Source: Streptomyces tsukubensis (GTDB taxonomy: Bacteria > Actinomycetota > Actinomycetes > Streptomycetales > Streptomycetaceae). Taken from it: a DNA stretch of 64,000 nucleotides. Position 1 is the stretch's first letter. Each line of letters opens with the position of its first letter. Under the pieces are notes generated by a model. The model did no database searches. It was not told where the DNA came from and saw only the letters and a program-made list of their open reading frames with translations. The translations under genes were made by a program, and so were the position numbers. The stretch spans positions 4,526,001 through 4,590,000 of the forward strand of contig NZ_CP045178.1 of the NCBI RefSeq assembly GCF_009296025.1, read 5' to 3'. Below are positions 52,011 through 60,592 of the stretch, piece after piece.

Positions 52011-52106
52011 TGCGGTGTCGGCTGTACACGTGCGAAATCCCGTGCGGTGTCGGCTGTACACGTGCGAAATCCCGTGCCGCTTCGGCCGTACACGTGCAGA
52101 CTTCGC
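52011..52106 (+). repeat. three 32-bp direct repeats upstream of the TOPRIM gene
   Basis: Units begin at 52011, 52043 and 52075 (the third diverged): tgcggtgtcggctgtacacg, then tgcgaaatcccg. Each carries the self-complementary TGTACA and CACGTG-type core. The last ends against the TOPRIM start codon. The surrounding 276 bases have no other gene. Confidence 0.8.
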
Positions 52107-52109
52107 CCC

Positions 52110-52727
52110 ATGGCGGACATGAGGGCGTTCCGGGACGCGGTGGCGGGGTGGGCGACGGGCGGCCCCGATGGGCCCGCGCGGGAGCTGGCGACCAGCCTGG
52201 GGGCGCGGACGGCGGTGCTCCTGGAAGGGCTGAGCGATCTCGCGGCCGTCGAGGCGCTGGCCGCCCGGCGTGGCCGCGACCTGGCGGCCGAGGGGGTGTG
52301 TGTCGTGCCGATGGGCGGAGCGATGAGCGTCGGCCGCTACGCCACTCTCCTCGGGCCGCCCGGCCTCGGTCTGCGCCTCACCGGACTGTGCGACGAGAAC
52401 GAACAGGGCTTCTACGAAAGCGGGTTGACGCGCGCGGGGGCACCGTCGCAGGACATCCACGTATGCGTGGCCGACCTGGAGGACGAACTCATCCGCGCGC
52501 TGGGTACGGCGGGAGTCGAGGAGATCCTTGGCGCGGAGGGCGATCTGCGAGCCTGGCAGACCTTCCAACGCCAGCCCGCGCAGCACGGCCGCCCCCGTGA
52601 CCAGCAGCTACGCCGTTTCCTCGGCACGAAGAAGGGCCGCAAGATCCGCTACGGCCGCCTCCTGGTCGAGGCGCTCACACCGGGACGGACACCGCCGCCG
52701 CTCGACGGGCTTCTTGCGGGGGTGTGA
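52110..52727 (+). CDS. TOPRIM (OLD-like) domain protein
   Basis: 205 aa from ATG 52110, with no ribosome site; a leaderless start is possible. The TOPRIM core is AVLLEGLSDLAAVEALAARR (catalytic Glu), VCVVPMGGAMSVGR, and LTGLCDENEQGFYESGL in place of the canonical DxD strand. It then has VADLEDELIRALG and a Lys/Arg-rich tail (LGTKKGRKIRYGRLLVEAL). It resembles the stand-alone TOPRIM nucleotidyl-transferase/hydrolase proteins related to OLD nucleases; the ATPase part is missing. Function in DNA repair or defence is only inferred. Confidence 0.75.
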   Translation: MADMRAFRDAVAGWATGGPDGPARELATSLGARTAVLLEGLSDLAAVEALAARRGRDLAAEGVCVVPMGGAMSVGRYATLLGPPGLGLRLTGLCDENEQGFYESGLTRAGAPSQDIHVCVADLEDELIRALGTAGVEEILGAEGDLRAWQTFQRQPAQHGRPRDQQLRRFLGTKKGRKIRYGRLLVEALTPGRTPPPLDGLLAGV

Positions 52728-52848
52728 GCGACGGAGCGCCGGTAGCGCGGCCTTGCTCGACTCATGACCGCCTGAGTCGTCGCCGTACGAGGGCTCGTGT
52801 CAGTCGGACTTCAGGTCCGCATCGAGGGCCACGTCCCGGAACTGCTGG

Positions 52849-53718
52849 CTATTTCCACTCTCGGGCCACCAGCCGCAGGAACTCGACTGTCCGCGCTGGG
52901 GGCAGGGCGCTTTCGCGCATGGCGTCGAAGCGGCGGACCGCCCGCTGCACCTCTCGCCGCCCGTCGGTAACACTGATCGTGTTCCACAAGTCCACCTGTA
53001 CGACAGGGGCGAGGGTTTCCGCGAAGTCGAGGATCGTGAAGTTGCTCTCCGAGCGGTGCGTCACGACATCGTGCGGCAGGATTTGGACGGTCACGTGGTC
53101 CAGCCCGGTCAGTTTCGCGATCTCGTCGTATTGAGCGCGCATGAGATCACGACCGCCCACCATGCGCCGAACGGCTGCCTCATCCATGATCACTCGCAAT
53201 TCCAGCGGATCATCCGAACGAGTGATCAGGTCCTTTTGCTCCAGCCGCAACCGTACGTTCCGCTCGACGTACTCGGTGGTTGTCTCGTCCAACGGTTTGG
53301 CGAGCTGGTAAATGGCTCGGGCGTACTCCTCTGTCTGGAGTAAGCCGTGCACGAAGGCGGGCTGCCAGCCACGCATGACTGTGGCGTCCTGTTCGAGACC
53401 TCGGTGGGTCGGCATCTTCGACGGCATGTACGCCTTGTACGGCATCCACGGCTCTTGGCTCAGAGACTCCCGGTGGAGCTGGAGCAGAGTCTCCAGATCG
53501 CTTCTGGGGAGATCAGGGGCCAGGTGCTCGATGAGCGCCTGTAGGTCACTGGTGCGTGGAAGATCGTTCTCACCGAACTCGACCCGCGCGAGCTTCGCAG
53601 GGGAGAAGCCCAGAGCCGTGGCGGCCTCTTGAAGTGTTTCCCCCTGCCTCTCCCGGAGCTTGCGAAGCTCCTTGCCGAGTTCTCTGCGCCGGAACGTCGC
53701 CCCACGTTTAGCTGCCAC
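52849..53718 (-). CDS. XRE-family regulator with DUF5753, contains a TTA codon
   Basis: 289 aa from ATG 53718. The HTH is ELGKELRKLRERQGETLQEA, then LGFSPAKLARVE; the DUF5753 part includes WQPAFVHGLLQTEEYARAIY. Codon 126 (plus strand 53341-53343, minus TTA) makes it bldA-dependent. It is divergent from the HATPase regulator that opens the lanthipeptide cluster, separated by 286 bases of AT-richer sequence. It is the best candidate for a cluster-linked regulator, but no operator is identified. Confidence 0.88.
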   Translation of the reverse strand: MAAKRGATFRRRELGKELRKLRERQGETLQEAATALGFSPAKLARVEFGENDLPRTSDLQALIEHLAPDLPRSDLETLLQLHRESLSQEPWMPYKAYMPSKMPTHRGLEQDATVMRGWQPAFVHGLLQTEEYARAIYQLAKPLDETTTEYVERNVRLRLEQKDLITRSDDPLELRVIMDEAAVRRMVGGRDLMRAQYDEIAKLTGLDHVTVQILPHDVVTHRSESNFTILDFAETLAPVVQVDLWNTISVTDGRREVQRAVRRFDAMRESALPPARTVEFLRLVAREWK

Positions 53719-54004
53719 GCGTAAACCTTTCCCCAGAGCTATAGGTGTTCAACACGCCTTCTGCCCTGCGCTGTTGCTGGTCCTGTCCCTGAGTGTGACA
53801 CCCCCTGTACCCCCTTGAGTGGCTTCTGTGTACGTCCTGGCATTTACCAATTCCGTTGTCGCGGCGGTTTCTCTTGCACGGCAAATCGCACATGCAGCAC
53901 GGTGAACGAGTAGCCGTCAGGACCGGCCGGTGAGGAACCACGCGAACTGTGCGCGGGGGCGCATCCCGTGGCCGACAGCGCTGACGTTCATCGGAGGTCC
54001 CCGC

Positions 54005-54472
54005 ATGACACCCCCCACGCCCACACCCGCACCTCCCACGCTCGCCGCAGGGGGTGACGGGGTACGGACCGTCCTCGTCGAGGTCTCTATCGAGCGGCGT
54101 CCTGGTCCTGGCCCCGGAGGCATCTCCGAGGCCGACGCGGCCTGGCCCGGACGGCTGCGCCGCATCATGCGGGCCGGCCTCACCTACTGGCGCCAGCCCG
54201 CCGTGATCGACTCCGCTGAGCTGCTGCTGACGGAACTCGTGACCAACGCGCTCCGCCATGGACCCGATCACAACATCGATGTCCGCGTTCACCTGCGGTC
54301 CGGCCGGTGCGTGATCGCGGTGACCGACGGTTCCAGCGACCGTCCCGAGCTGCGTGACCCCGGTCCCACAGAGGAGGGCGGGCGGGGACTCCTACTTGTC
54401 GACGCCTTGGCCTGCGCGTGGGGTGTCAGCTCCGACGGCACAACGACCTGGTGCGCCCTTCCTCTGAACTGA
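54005..54472 (+). CDS. HATPase_c anti-sigma-type regulator at the head of the lanthipeptide cluster
   Basis: 155 aa from ATG 54005 (GGAGG eight bases upstream). An upstream open frame from 53930 lacks a ribosome site. The ATPase motifs are LLLTELVTNALRHGPDH (N box), VAVTDGSSDR-type IAVTDGSSDRPE and GGRGLLLVDAL (G box). It belongs to the RsbW-like group. It reads towards the methyltransferase, and only a 63-codon ORF intervenes. Whether it controls the cluster is inferred from position. Confidence 0.85.
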   Translation: MTPPTPTPAPPTLAAGGDGVRTVLVEVSIERRPGPGPGGISEADAAWPGRLRRIMRAGLTYWRQPAVIDSAELLLTELVTNALRHGPDHNIDVRVHLRSGRCVIAVTDGSSDRPELRDPGPTEEGGRGLLLVDALACAWGVSSDGTTTWCALPLN

Positions 54473-54484
54473 AGGACCTCTGAG

Positions 54485-54676
54485 ATGAAGCCCACCGCGG
54501 CAACCGTGCCGTTCTCCGAATGGTCCGCCCCGCGCCGGGTCCCGCAGCAACAACCGATGGAGACCCGTGACCAGCGCCGAGTCCTCGCGCGCTGTCCATC
54601 ACGACCCGCCAACCTTCGGCAGCCCGACAAGAGCGGAGAGTGTCCGCCGATAGCCTCCCGGCCCACCGGCACGTGA
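54485..54676 (+). CDS. possible small protein, 63 aa
   Basis: ATG 54485 has GAAGGA eight bases upstream and follows the HATPase stop by 12 bases, so initiation is plausible. The sequence (MKPTAATVPFSEWSAPRRVP ... SGECPPIASRPTGT) is Pro/Arg-rich, has two cysteines, and matches no family. It lacks the leader motif and core of the FxLD precursor and is not considered a second precursor. It could be spurious. Confidence 0.35.
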   Translation: MKPTAATVPFSEWSAPRRVPQQQPMETRDQRRVLARCPSRPANLRQPDKSGECPPIASRPTGT

Positions 54677-54720
54677 CGCCGGCCTACTACCCCCCGAACA
54701 CGAACGATCGAAGGAAGTCC

Positions 54721-55956
54721 ATGACGAACACAACCGTGGGGCCCGACGAGGCGACCCGCCTGCGGAACCAGGTGGTGGACGAACTGTGCGCGGACGGCAA
54801 CATCTCCTCCCCGGAGATCGAAACGGTGATGCGCAAGGTGCCCCGGCACGCGTTCATCCCCAACACCCCGCTGGACAAGGCGTACGACACATACGCCGCC
54901 GTGATCACCAAGACGGATGAGCACGGCGTGCAGCTCAGCTCCGTCTCCGCGCCGCAGATCCAGGCCATGATGCTGGAGCAGGCCAAGGTCGAGCCCGGAA
55001 CGCGGGTGCTGGAGATCGGATCGGGCGGGCTGAACGCGGCCTACCTCGCCGAACTCGTCGGTGAAGGCGGTGAAATCGTCACCGTGGACATCGACCCCGT
55101 CGTGACCGATCGCGCGCGCCGACTCCTGAACCAGCAGGGCTACGGCCGGGTGCACGTCGTCACCGCCGACGCCGCCGAGCCCATCCCGGGCCTCGGTGAG
55201 GTCGATGTCGTGATGGTGACCGCTGGAGCCTGGGACATCTCCCCGGCCTGGACCGCGCAGCTCAAGCAGGGCGGCCGGCTCGTCGTCCCGCTGAGGATGC
55301 GCGGCTTGACCCGGTCGGTCGCCTTCACTCAGGTCAGGGGCGAACACGGCTCCTACCTGGAGAGCGAGTCGGCGCGGATCTGCGGCTTTGTCCCGATGCA
55401 GGGCTCCAACGCCCACCGGGAAGAACTCCTCCTCGTCAACGGCACCCCGGAGATCGGACTCAGGTTCGATGACGGCCTTCCGGCCGACCCGCATCGGCTC
55501 GACAACGCCGTCACGTTTCCGCGCCACGAGATGTGGACCAATGTCACCGTCCGCATCCAGGAACTCATCGACACCCTCCAGATGGCGATGGCCACCAGCC
55601 TGCCGGGCTTCTGCACGATGGCCGTCGATGAGAACTCGGACACGGGCTTGGTCGACCCCGTGAACAAGCGGTTCGCCCTCGCGGCCGTCGAGGGCGACAC
55701 CTTCGCCTATCTCGTCACCCGCCGCACCGAGGACAACAAGCACCTGGAGTACGGCGTGCATGCCCTCGGCCCGCACGCGGAGCAGTTCGCCGACAAGATC
55801 GCCGACGTGCTCCGCGACTGGGAGGCCAAGCGGCGCGGCGGCCCCAGCCCGGTCATCCGGGTCTATCCGGCCAGTACCCCCGATGACCAGATCCCGGCAG
55901 ACCGGGTCATCGACAAGGTGCACAGCCGGATCTCGCTCTCCTGGCCCTCGGCGTAG
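54721..55956 (+). CDS. FxLD-system methyltransferase (isoaspartyl O-methyltransferase-like)
   Basis: 411 aa from ATG 54721 (GAAGGAAG upstream). The N-terminal half is a protein-L-isoaspartate methyltransferase fold: VPRHAFIPNTPLDKAYDTYA, QLSSVSAPQIQAMMLEQ, SAM motif I VLEIGSGGLNAAYL (97-110) and VTVDIDPVVTDRA. The C-terminal ~200 residues are the extension that marks lanthipeptide-associated members, annotated 'methyltransferase, FxLD system'. Related enzymes methylate an Asp side chain in the modified peptide, which then forms succinimide and isoaspartate. The likely target here is Asp46-Gly47 of the precursor encoded 50 bases downstream. Same-strand order methyltransferase-precursor-LanB-LanC supports one pathway. 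Confidence 0.9.
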   Translation: MTNTTVGPDEATRLRNQVVDELCADGNISSPEIETVMRKVPRHAFIPNTPLDKAYDTYAAVITKTDEHGVQLSSVSAPQIQAMMLEQAKVEPGTRVLEIGSGGLNAAYLAELVGEGGEIVTVDIDPVVTDRARRLLNQQGYGRVHVVTADAAEPIPGLGEVDVVMVTAGAWDISPAWTAQLKQGGRLVVPLRMRGLTRSVAFTQVRGEHGSYLESESARICGFVPMQGSNAHREELLLVNGTPEIGLRFDDGLPADPHRLDNAVTFPRHEMWTNVTVRIQELIDTLQMAMATSLPGFCTMAVDENSDTGLVDPVNKRFALAAVEGDTFAYLVTRRTEDNKHLEYGVHALGPHAEQFADKIADVLRDWEAKRRGGPSPVIRVYPASTPDDQIPADRVIDKVHSRISLSWPSA

Positions 55957-56008
55957 CCCCCGGGAGCCAGGTAGTCCCGCACCATCCGAACAAGAGGAAG
56001 GACCCATC

Positions 56009-56212
56009 ATGACGAGCGCCACTCTCGCCCCGCCTCCGATCGCGCCCGCGCCGTCGGCGGACCCGGACGACGACTTCGCACCCCTGGACGTGAAGGTTGT
56101 CGTCGCCGAGCACGCGTACGGCCACCTCATGTGCTCCACGGGCGACGGCTGCGGCTCCACCTGCGCGACCGGTGCCTCCGCCTGCGGTTCCTTCACCGAG
56201 GACCCGGCCTGA
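56009..56212 (+). CDS. FxLD-family class I lanthipeptide precursor
   Basis: 67 aa from ATG 56009 (GAGGAAGGA upstream). The leader is Pro/Ala-rich then acidic, with DDDFAPLDVKVVV: Phe23-Ala-Pro-Leu26-Asp27, an F-x-x-L-D variant of the FxLD box recognised by LanB. The Cys/Ser/Thr-rich core is MCSTGDGCGSTCATGASACG, then SFTEDPA. Cysteines are at 42, 48, 52 and 59; Ser/Thr at 43, 44, 50, 51, 54, 57, 61 and 63. Dehydration of Ser/Thr and cyclisation with Cys should give (methyl)lanthionine rings, and Asp46-Gly47 is a natural isoaspartate site. The cleavage point is not obvious; no GG or protease motif is evident. A strong hairpin follows before lanB. Confidence 0.93.
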   Translation: MTSATLAPPPIAPAPSADPDDDFAPLDVKVVVAEHAYGHLMCSTGDGCGSTCATGASACGSFTEDPA

Positions 56213-56228
56213 TCCAGGCCGACTCTCA

Positions 56229-56268
56229 CCCGGTGGGCCGGGCGAAGCGCTTCGCCCGGCCCACCGGG
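56229..56268 (+). terminator. 40-bp perfect palindrome between precursor and lanB
   Basis: A 20-base arm (cccggtgggccgggcgaagc) is followed immediately by its exact reverse complement. It starts 17 bases after the precursor stop and 42 bases before the LanB start. Such intra-operon hairpins usually attenuate read-through and stabilise the precursor mRNA, so that precursor is made in excess of enzymes. Confidence 0.85.
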
Positions 56269-56309
56269 CCCTCTGTCCCTCCCCGCGCCGCCTCATGGAA
56301 GGACCTCAT

Positions 56310-59300
56310 GTGGCCTCTCAAACAGTCGCCGGATACCAGTGGCAAGGAGTTGCGATGCTGCGCGCCACCACCAGCCCCGGGCCGGCAGACATCCCCCGCA
56401 CCCTCGACCTGGACAACGTGGCCGTCACCCGCGGATGGCTGAACCGCATCTGGCAGCGCGAGGACTTCCGCAGCGCACTGGAGATGGCCACCCCCGTCCT
56501 GTCCGACGCCATCGACTCCGTCGTCCAAGGCCGACAGACCGAGTCCCGTCACGTCCGCCGCACCGCGGTGTCGACGGTGTCCTACCTGTTGCGGTGGGAG
56601 CACCGGCCGACCCCGCTCGGCCTGTTCGCCGGCGTCGCCCCGGTGACGGTCGGGCCCGGGACGACCGCGCGGTGGCGCGAGAAGCACCGCGCGATGATCC
56701 GGCCGGACGCCGAATGGGTCACGGACATGGTTCTCCGCCTCCAGCGCACCCCCGCGTTACTGAAGCGGCTACCGCTCGTCGCCAACAACGCCGCCCGCGC
56801 CCGCGGTGACCGGCTCGTGGCGCCGGGCCCGCCCTCCGACGGTCACGCCGTCCTCCTGGCCCCGGTCGAGGTATCCGTCCGTAACGCCCGGCCGGTAGCC
56901 GTCGCGATGGAAGCGGCCCGCGCGCCCATCCGCTACGCCGACCTGCACGACCGCCTGCGCGACAGCTTCCCGCAGGCCACACCGGAGAAGATCGACGCCC
57001 TTCTCACCGGCCTGGTCGAGCAGCAGTTCCTCATCACCAGTCTCTGGGCGCCCATGACCACCATGGATGCCTTCCAGCACCTGTGCCGTGAACTGGACCG
57101 GCACCAGGCGGACAGCGTCCCCGAGGTACGGGACCTCGTCCACGCGCTGTACGCGCTGCGCGACGACGTGCCCACCCACCAGCCGACGCTTTCCGACACG
57201 AGCGTGAGCGCCCTCGTCACGCGGATGCGCGCCATCACCCCCGTCACGCCGACCCCGCTGCTCATTGACACCGTTCTCGGCTGCGAGACCCAGCTCCCGC
57301 CGGCCGTGATCGCGGAAGCGCAGGCAGCCGTCTCGGCGCTGTACCGGACCACCGCGCAGCCCTACGGCTACCAGCACTGGCGCGACTACCACCGCCGGTT
57401 CCGGGCCCGCTACGGCGTCGGCGCGCTGGTGCCGGTGATGGACCTGGTCGCCGACAGCGGTCTCGGGCTGCCCGCCGGGTACGTCGGCTCCGAACGCGGC
57501 GCCGCCCCGAAGGTGCGCACGGACCGCGACGAACTGCTGCTCGCGCTGATGCAGCAGGTCTTCCTGGACGGCCGCGACGAACTGCGGCTGACGGACGACA
57601 TGGTCAACGCCCTGGAGAAGGCCGCCGGAACGGACGAGCGGCTGTTCGTGCCCCGGGTGGAGGCCGCCTTCGAAGTCCTCTCACCCAGCACCCGGGCACT
57701 GTCCAGCGGCACCTTCGAGGTCCTTCTCACCGCGGTCCCCCGTCCCGGCAGCAGCATGGCCGGCCGGTTCGCGCACCTCCTGCCGTCCGAGCATCGCGAC
57801 GCGCTCGCCGCCACGTACCGCGGGGCCCCGGACCTCCTCACAGCGCAGCTCGTGTTCCCGCCGCGCCGCCACCGCAACGAGAACGTCACCCGCACACCGC
57901 GACTCCTGCCGCACCTCATCGAGCTGTCTGGACACCAGGAGACCGACGAGACGACGATCCGGCTCGCCGACATCGCCGTCACCGCGGACCCGCGCAGCTT
58001 CCACCTCGTGCAGCTCGCCACCGGCCGGCGCATCGACGTGCGGGTCCTGCACGCCCTGGAAGGCGGGACACAGACCCCACCACTGGCCCGGTTCCTCGCC
58101 GAAGTGGCCAACGCGCGGTGCGCCGCCTACAAGCCGTTCGACTTCGGCGCCGGGGCCCGGCTCCCGTTCCTGCCCCGGGTGCGCTACCGCCGTACCATCC
58201 TCGCGCAGGCCCGATGGCTGCTGATGGCCGACGACCTGCCCGGCCGCACAGCCTCGACGCGGCAGTGGGAGGACGCCGTCGCCGCCTGGCGGGACCGGCT
58301 GCGGGCCCCGACACAGGTCGCCATCGTCGAGTACGACCAGCGCCTCCCCCTCGACCTGTCCCACCCGGTTCATCGCCAGGTACTGCGTGCCCGCCTCGAC
58401 AACACCCGGCGTCTGGAGCTGCGCGAGGTCCCGGACGCGGACGCCCACGGCTGGATCGGCCGGGCACACGAGATCTGGCTCTCCCTGAGCAGGTTGCAGC
58501 CGGACACCGCCGAGTTTCCCCGACGCCGCACCGCCACGGCGCCGGCCCCCGGACGGCAGCTTCCGGGCGGCGGCTACGTCCTGCTCGCGCGACTCCACGC
58601 CCACCCCCGCCGCTACGACGAGATCCTCAGCCGCCACCTGCCCCGCCTTCTCGCCGCGTTCGGCGAGATGACGCCGGTCTGGTGGTTCTCCCGGTACCGG
58701 GAGATGGCCCGTCCGGACGCCGACCAGCACCTCGACCTCACCCTGCACCTGCCGCCGGACGCATACGGGACCGCCGCCCAGCACGTCCGAAGGTGGGCGG
58801 ACAGCCTGCACGCTGCCGGTCTGGCAGCCGGGCTCGTCCTGGCTCCCTACCAGCCACAGACCGGGCGCTTCGGCGGCGAGGCGGCCATGGACGCCGCGCA
58901 CCAGGTGTTCGCAGCGGACTCCGCCGCCGCCCTCGCGCAGATCCAGCTCACCGAGCGCACCGACACCCTCGCCCCGCAGGCACTCGCCGCAGCCAGTGCC
59001 CTGCACCTCGTCGTCCCCCTGGCGCCGGACATCGAGGAGTGGTTGGTACGCAACCTCCCCCAGGGCACGGGTCGACTGGACCGGGCCCTGCGTACCCAGG
59101 TGCTCGAACTCGCCGCGCCGAACGGCGCCGCCGTGCTCGCGGCCCTCCCCAGCGGCCCCGAGGTCACCCAGGCATGGCAGGCCCGCGCCGTCGCCGTCGA
59201 CACCTACCGGAACACCCTGGCCGGTCAGCGTGATCCGCTCGATGTCGTCCGGTCGCTTCTGCACCAGCACCACGTCCGGGCCTTGGGCGTCGATCCGCAC

Positions 59301-59366
59301 GCCGAGGAAACCACGATCCGGCTCGTACGAACCGCGGCCCTTCAGCACCGAATGGCGGTCCGATGA
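56310..59366 (+). CDS. lantibiotic dehydratase LanB (full length), TTA codon
   Basis: 1018 aa from GTG 56310, chosen because GGAAGG lies seven bases upstream; longer in-frame starts overlap the precursor gene or its hairpin. The glutamylation domain occupies the first ~700 residues, with RPTPLGLFAGVAPV at 99-112 (canonical RxTPxGxFAG). The SpaB_C elimination domain begins near PGGGYVLLARLHAHPRRYDE (~750) and has YQPQTGRFGG at 847-856. LanB uses glutamyl-tRNA to glutamylate Ser/Thr and then eliminates glutamate to give Dha/Dhb. Codon 150 (56757-56759) is TTA, so translation needs the bldA tRNA. The stop overlaps lanC (ATGA). Confidence 0.94.
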   Translation: MASQTVAGYQWQGVAMLRATTSPGPADIPRTLDLDNVAVTRGWLNRIWQREDFRSALEMATPVLSDAIDSVVQGRQTESRHVRRTAVSTVSYLLRWEHRPTPLGLFAGVAPVTVGPGTTARWREKHRAMIRPDAEWVTDMVLRLQRTPALLKRLPLVANNAARARGDRLVAPGPPSDGHAVLLAPVEVSVRNARPVAVAMEAARAPIRYADLHDRLRDSFPQATPEKIDALLTGLVEQQFLITSLWAPMTTMDAFQHLCRELDRHQADSVPEVRDLVHALYALRDDVPTHQPTLSDTSVSALVTRMRAITPVTPTPLLIDTVLGCETQLPPAVIAEAQAAVSALYRTTAQPYGYQHWRDYHRRFRARYGVGALVPVMDLVADSGLGLPAGYVGSERGAAPKVRTDRDELLLALMQQVFLDGRDELRLTDDMVNALEKAAGTDERLFVPRVEAAFEVLSPSTRALSSGTFEVLLTAVPRPGSSMAGRFAHLLPSEHRDALAATYRGAPDLLTAQLVFPPRRHRNENVTRTPRLLPHLIELSGHQETDETTIRLADIAVTADPRSFHLVQLATGRRIDVRVLHALEGGTQTPPLARFLAEVANARCAAYKPFDFGAGARLPFLPRVRYRRTILAQARWLLMADDLPGRTASTRQWEDAVAAWRDRLRAPTQVAIVEYDQRLPLDLSHPVHRQVLRARLDNTRRLELREVPDADAHGWIGRAHEIWLSLSRLQPDTAEFPRRRTATAPAPGRQLPGGGYVLLARLHAHPRRYDEILSRHLPRLLAAFGEMTPVWWFSRYREMARPDADQHLDLTLHLPPDAYGTAAQHVRRWADSLHAAGLAAGLVLAPYQPQTGRFGGEAAMDAAHQVFAADSAAALAQIQLTERTDTLAPQALAAASALHLVVPLAPDIEEWLVRNLPQGTGRLDRALRTQVLELAAPNGAAVLAALPSGPEVTQAWQARAVAVDTYRNTLAGQRDPLDVVRSLLHQHHVRALGVDPHAEETTIRLVRTAALQHRMAVR

Positions 59367-60592
59367 CCGCGCAGGCAGTCACCGCCGCGGTGCTCCTGGA
59401 GCAGTACACCGCCCAGCTTGCACAACCCGCTCCTCCGCCCCCGGACGAGCCATGGGCGGTTCAGTCCCTCGCCGACGGTGCAGCCGGAATCAGCCTGCTG
59501 CACATCGAGATGGCCAGCCACCATGGGGGCTCCTGGCGCCCCGCCCATAGGTGGATCACCGCCGCAGCGGCCGGGCACATCAGTGCGGCCGACACCGCCG
59601 GGCTGTTCCTCGGCGCCCCGGCCCTCGGCTTCGCCCTCACCACCGTTCCGCCGTCCTTCCAGCACTTGTACGAACCGGCGCGCCGGACCCTGCACCGGCA
59701 CATCATCGACCTGACCCACCGCCGCGTGGACGCCGCACTCACCCGCATCCGCAAGGGCGACCTGCCCACGTTCGCCGAGTACGACCTGTTCCACGGCCTC
59801 ACCGGCATCGGGGCGTACCTCCTGCGAACCGACCCCGAAGGGCGCGCCCTGGAACGCGTACTGAAGTACCTCGTTGCCCTGACCCGCCCTCTCGCCCCTG
59901 ACAGCCGCAACCTGCCGGGCTGGTGGGTCCGCCACGACCCGGCCCGCGGTGAATCCCCCCACTTTCCCGGCGGCCACGGCAACTTCGGTGCCGCCCACGG
60001 CATTACCGGCCCGCTCCTCCTGCTGGCCCAGGCCATGCGCCGCGACATCACCGTCAGCGGCCACCGCGAAGCCATCTGGAGCGTCTGCGAACACCTCGAC
60101 GCCTGGTGCCAGCTCCGTCCCTCCGGTCCCTGGTGGCCCGAACACATCTCACGCCGCGATCTCGACCTCGGGCGCCCGCACCACGACGCACCCACCCGGC
60201 CGAGCTGGTGCTACGGCGTGACGGGCATCGCACGAGCCGGACAACTCGCAGGCATCGCCCTGCGCGCCCCCGACGTGCAGACGTACTACGAAGACGCCCT
60301 GTACCGCGCCCTGACCGACCCCGAACAGCTCGCCCGCATCACCGACTCCGGCCTGTGCCACGGCTGGGCAGGCATCTACCAGACCGCCACTCGCGCCGCC
60401 GCCGATGCTCTCGACCCCCGCCTTCAGATCCTCACGAAGGGGCTCGGCGACAACCTCGCGGCCAACGCCCGTCCCGGCCTGCCCGAGCCCGGCCTGATCA
60501 CCGGTGACGCCGGCTCCGCACTCGCCCTCACCACCTACGCCTCACAACAAACCCCGATGACCGGATGGGACGCATGTCTCTTGATCAACTGA
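59363..60592 (+). CDS. lanthionine synthetase C-like cyclase (LanC)
   Basis: 409 aa from ATG 59363. The zinc ligands and active-site histidine are in the expected places: His212 in NFGAAHGITGP, Cys283 in PSWCYGVTG, and Cys332-His333 in LCHGWAG, closely matching NisC numbering (His212, Cys284, Cys330, His331). The repeated inner-helix GxxG segments (HGLTGIGAYLL, HGITGPLLLLA, YGVTGIARAG, HGWAGIYQTA) fit the alpha/alpha barrel. It activates Cys thiols with zinc and adds them to Dha/Dhb, forming rings. It overlaps lanB at the start and the SpaB_C gene at the end. Confidence 0.95.
   Translation: MTAQAVTAAVLLEQYTAQLAQPAPPPPDEPWAVQSLADGAAGISLLHIEMASHHGGSWRPAHRWITAAAAGHISAADTAGLFLGAPALGFALTTVPPSFQHLYEPARRTLHRHIIDLTHRRVDAALTRIRKGDLPTFAEYDLFHGLTGIGAYLLRTDPEGRALERVLKYLVALTRPLAPDSRNLPGWWVRHDPARGESPHFPGGHGNFGAAHGITGPLLLLAQAMRRDITVSGHREAIWSVCEHLDAWCQLRPSGPWWPEHISRRDLDLGRPHHDAPTRPSWCYGVTGIARAGQLAGIALRAPDVQTYYEDALYRALTDPEQLARITDSGLCHGWAGIYQTATRAAADALDPRLQILTKGLGDNLAANARPGLPEPGLITGDAGSALALTTYASQQTPMTGWDACLLIN

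Noticed and set aside
52011..52106. CRISPR-like repeats
   Set aside because: 32-bp units are head-to-tail without spacers, only three copies; better read as operators.
54485..54676. second lanthipeptide precursor
   Set aside because: No FxLD-like box and no Cys/Ser/Thr-rich C-terminus; only two isolated cysteines.
54289..56229. 646-codon minus-strand frame opposite the methyltransferase and precursor
   Set aside because: Shadow of the HATPase, methyltransferase and precursor genes; no ribosome site or family motif.
56097..56309. longer LanB N-terminus starting within the precursor gene
   Set aside because: It would read through the precursor and the 40-bp palindrome in another frame; GTG 56310 has a good ribosome site and gives normal LanB length.
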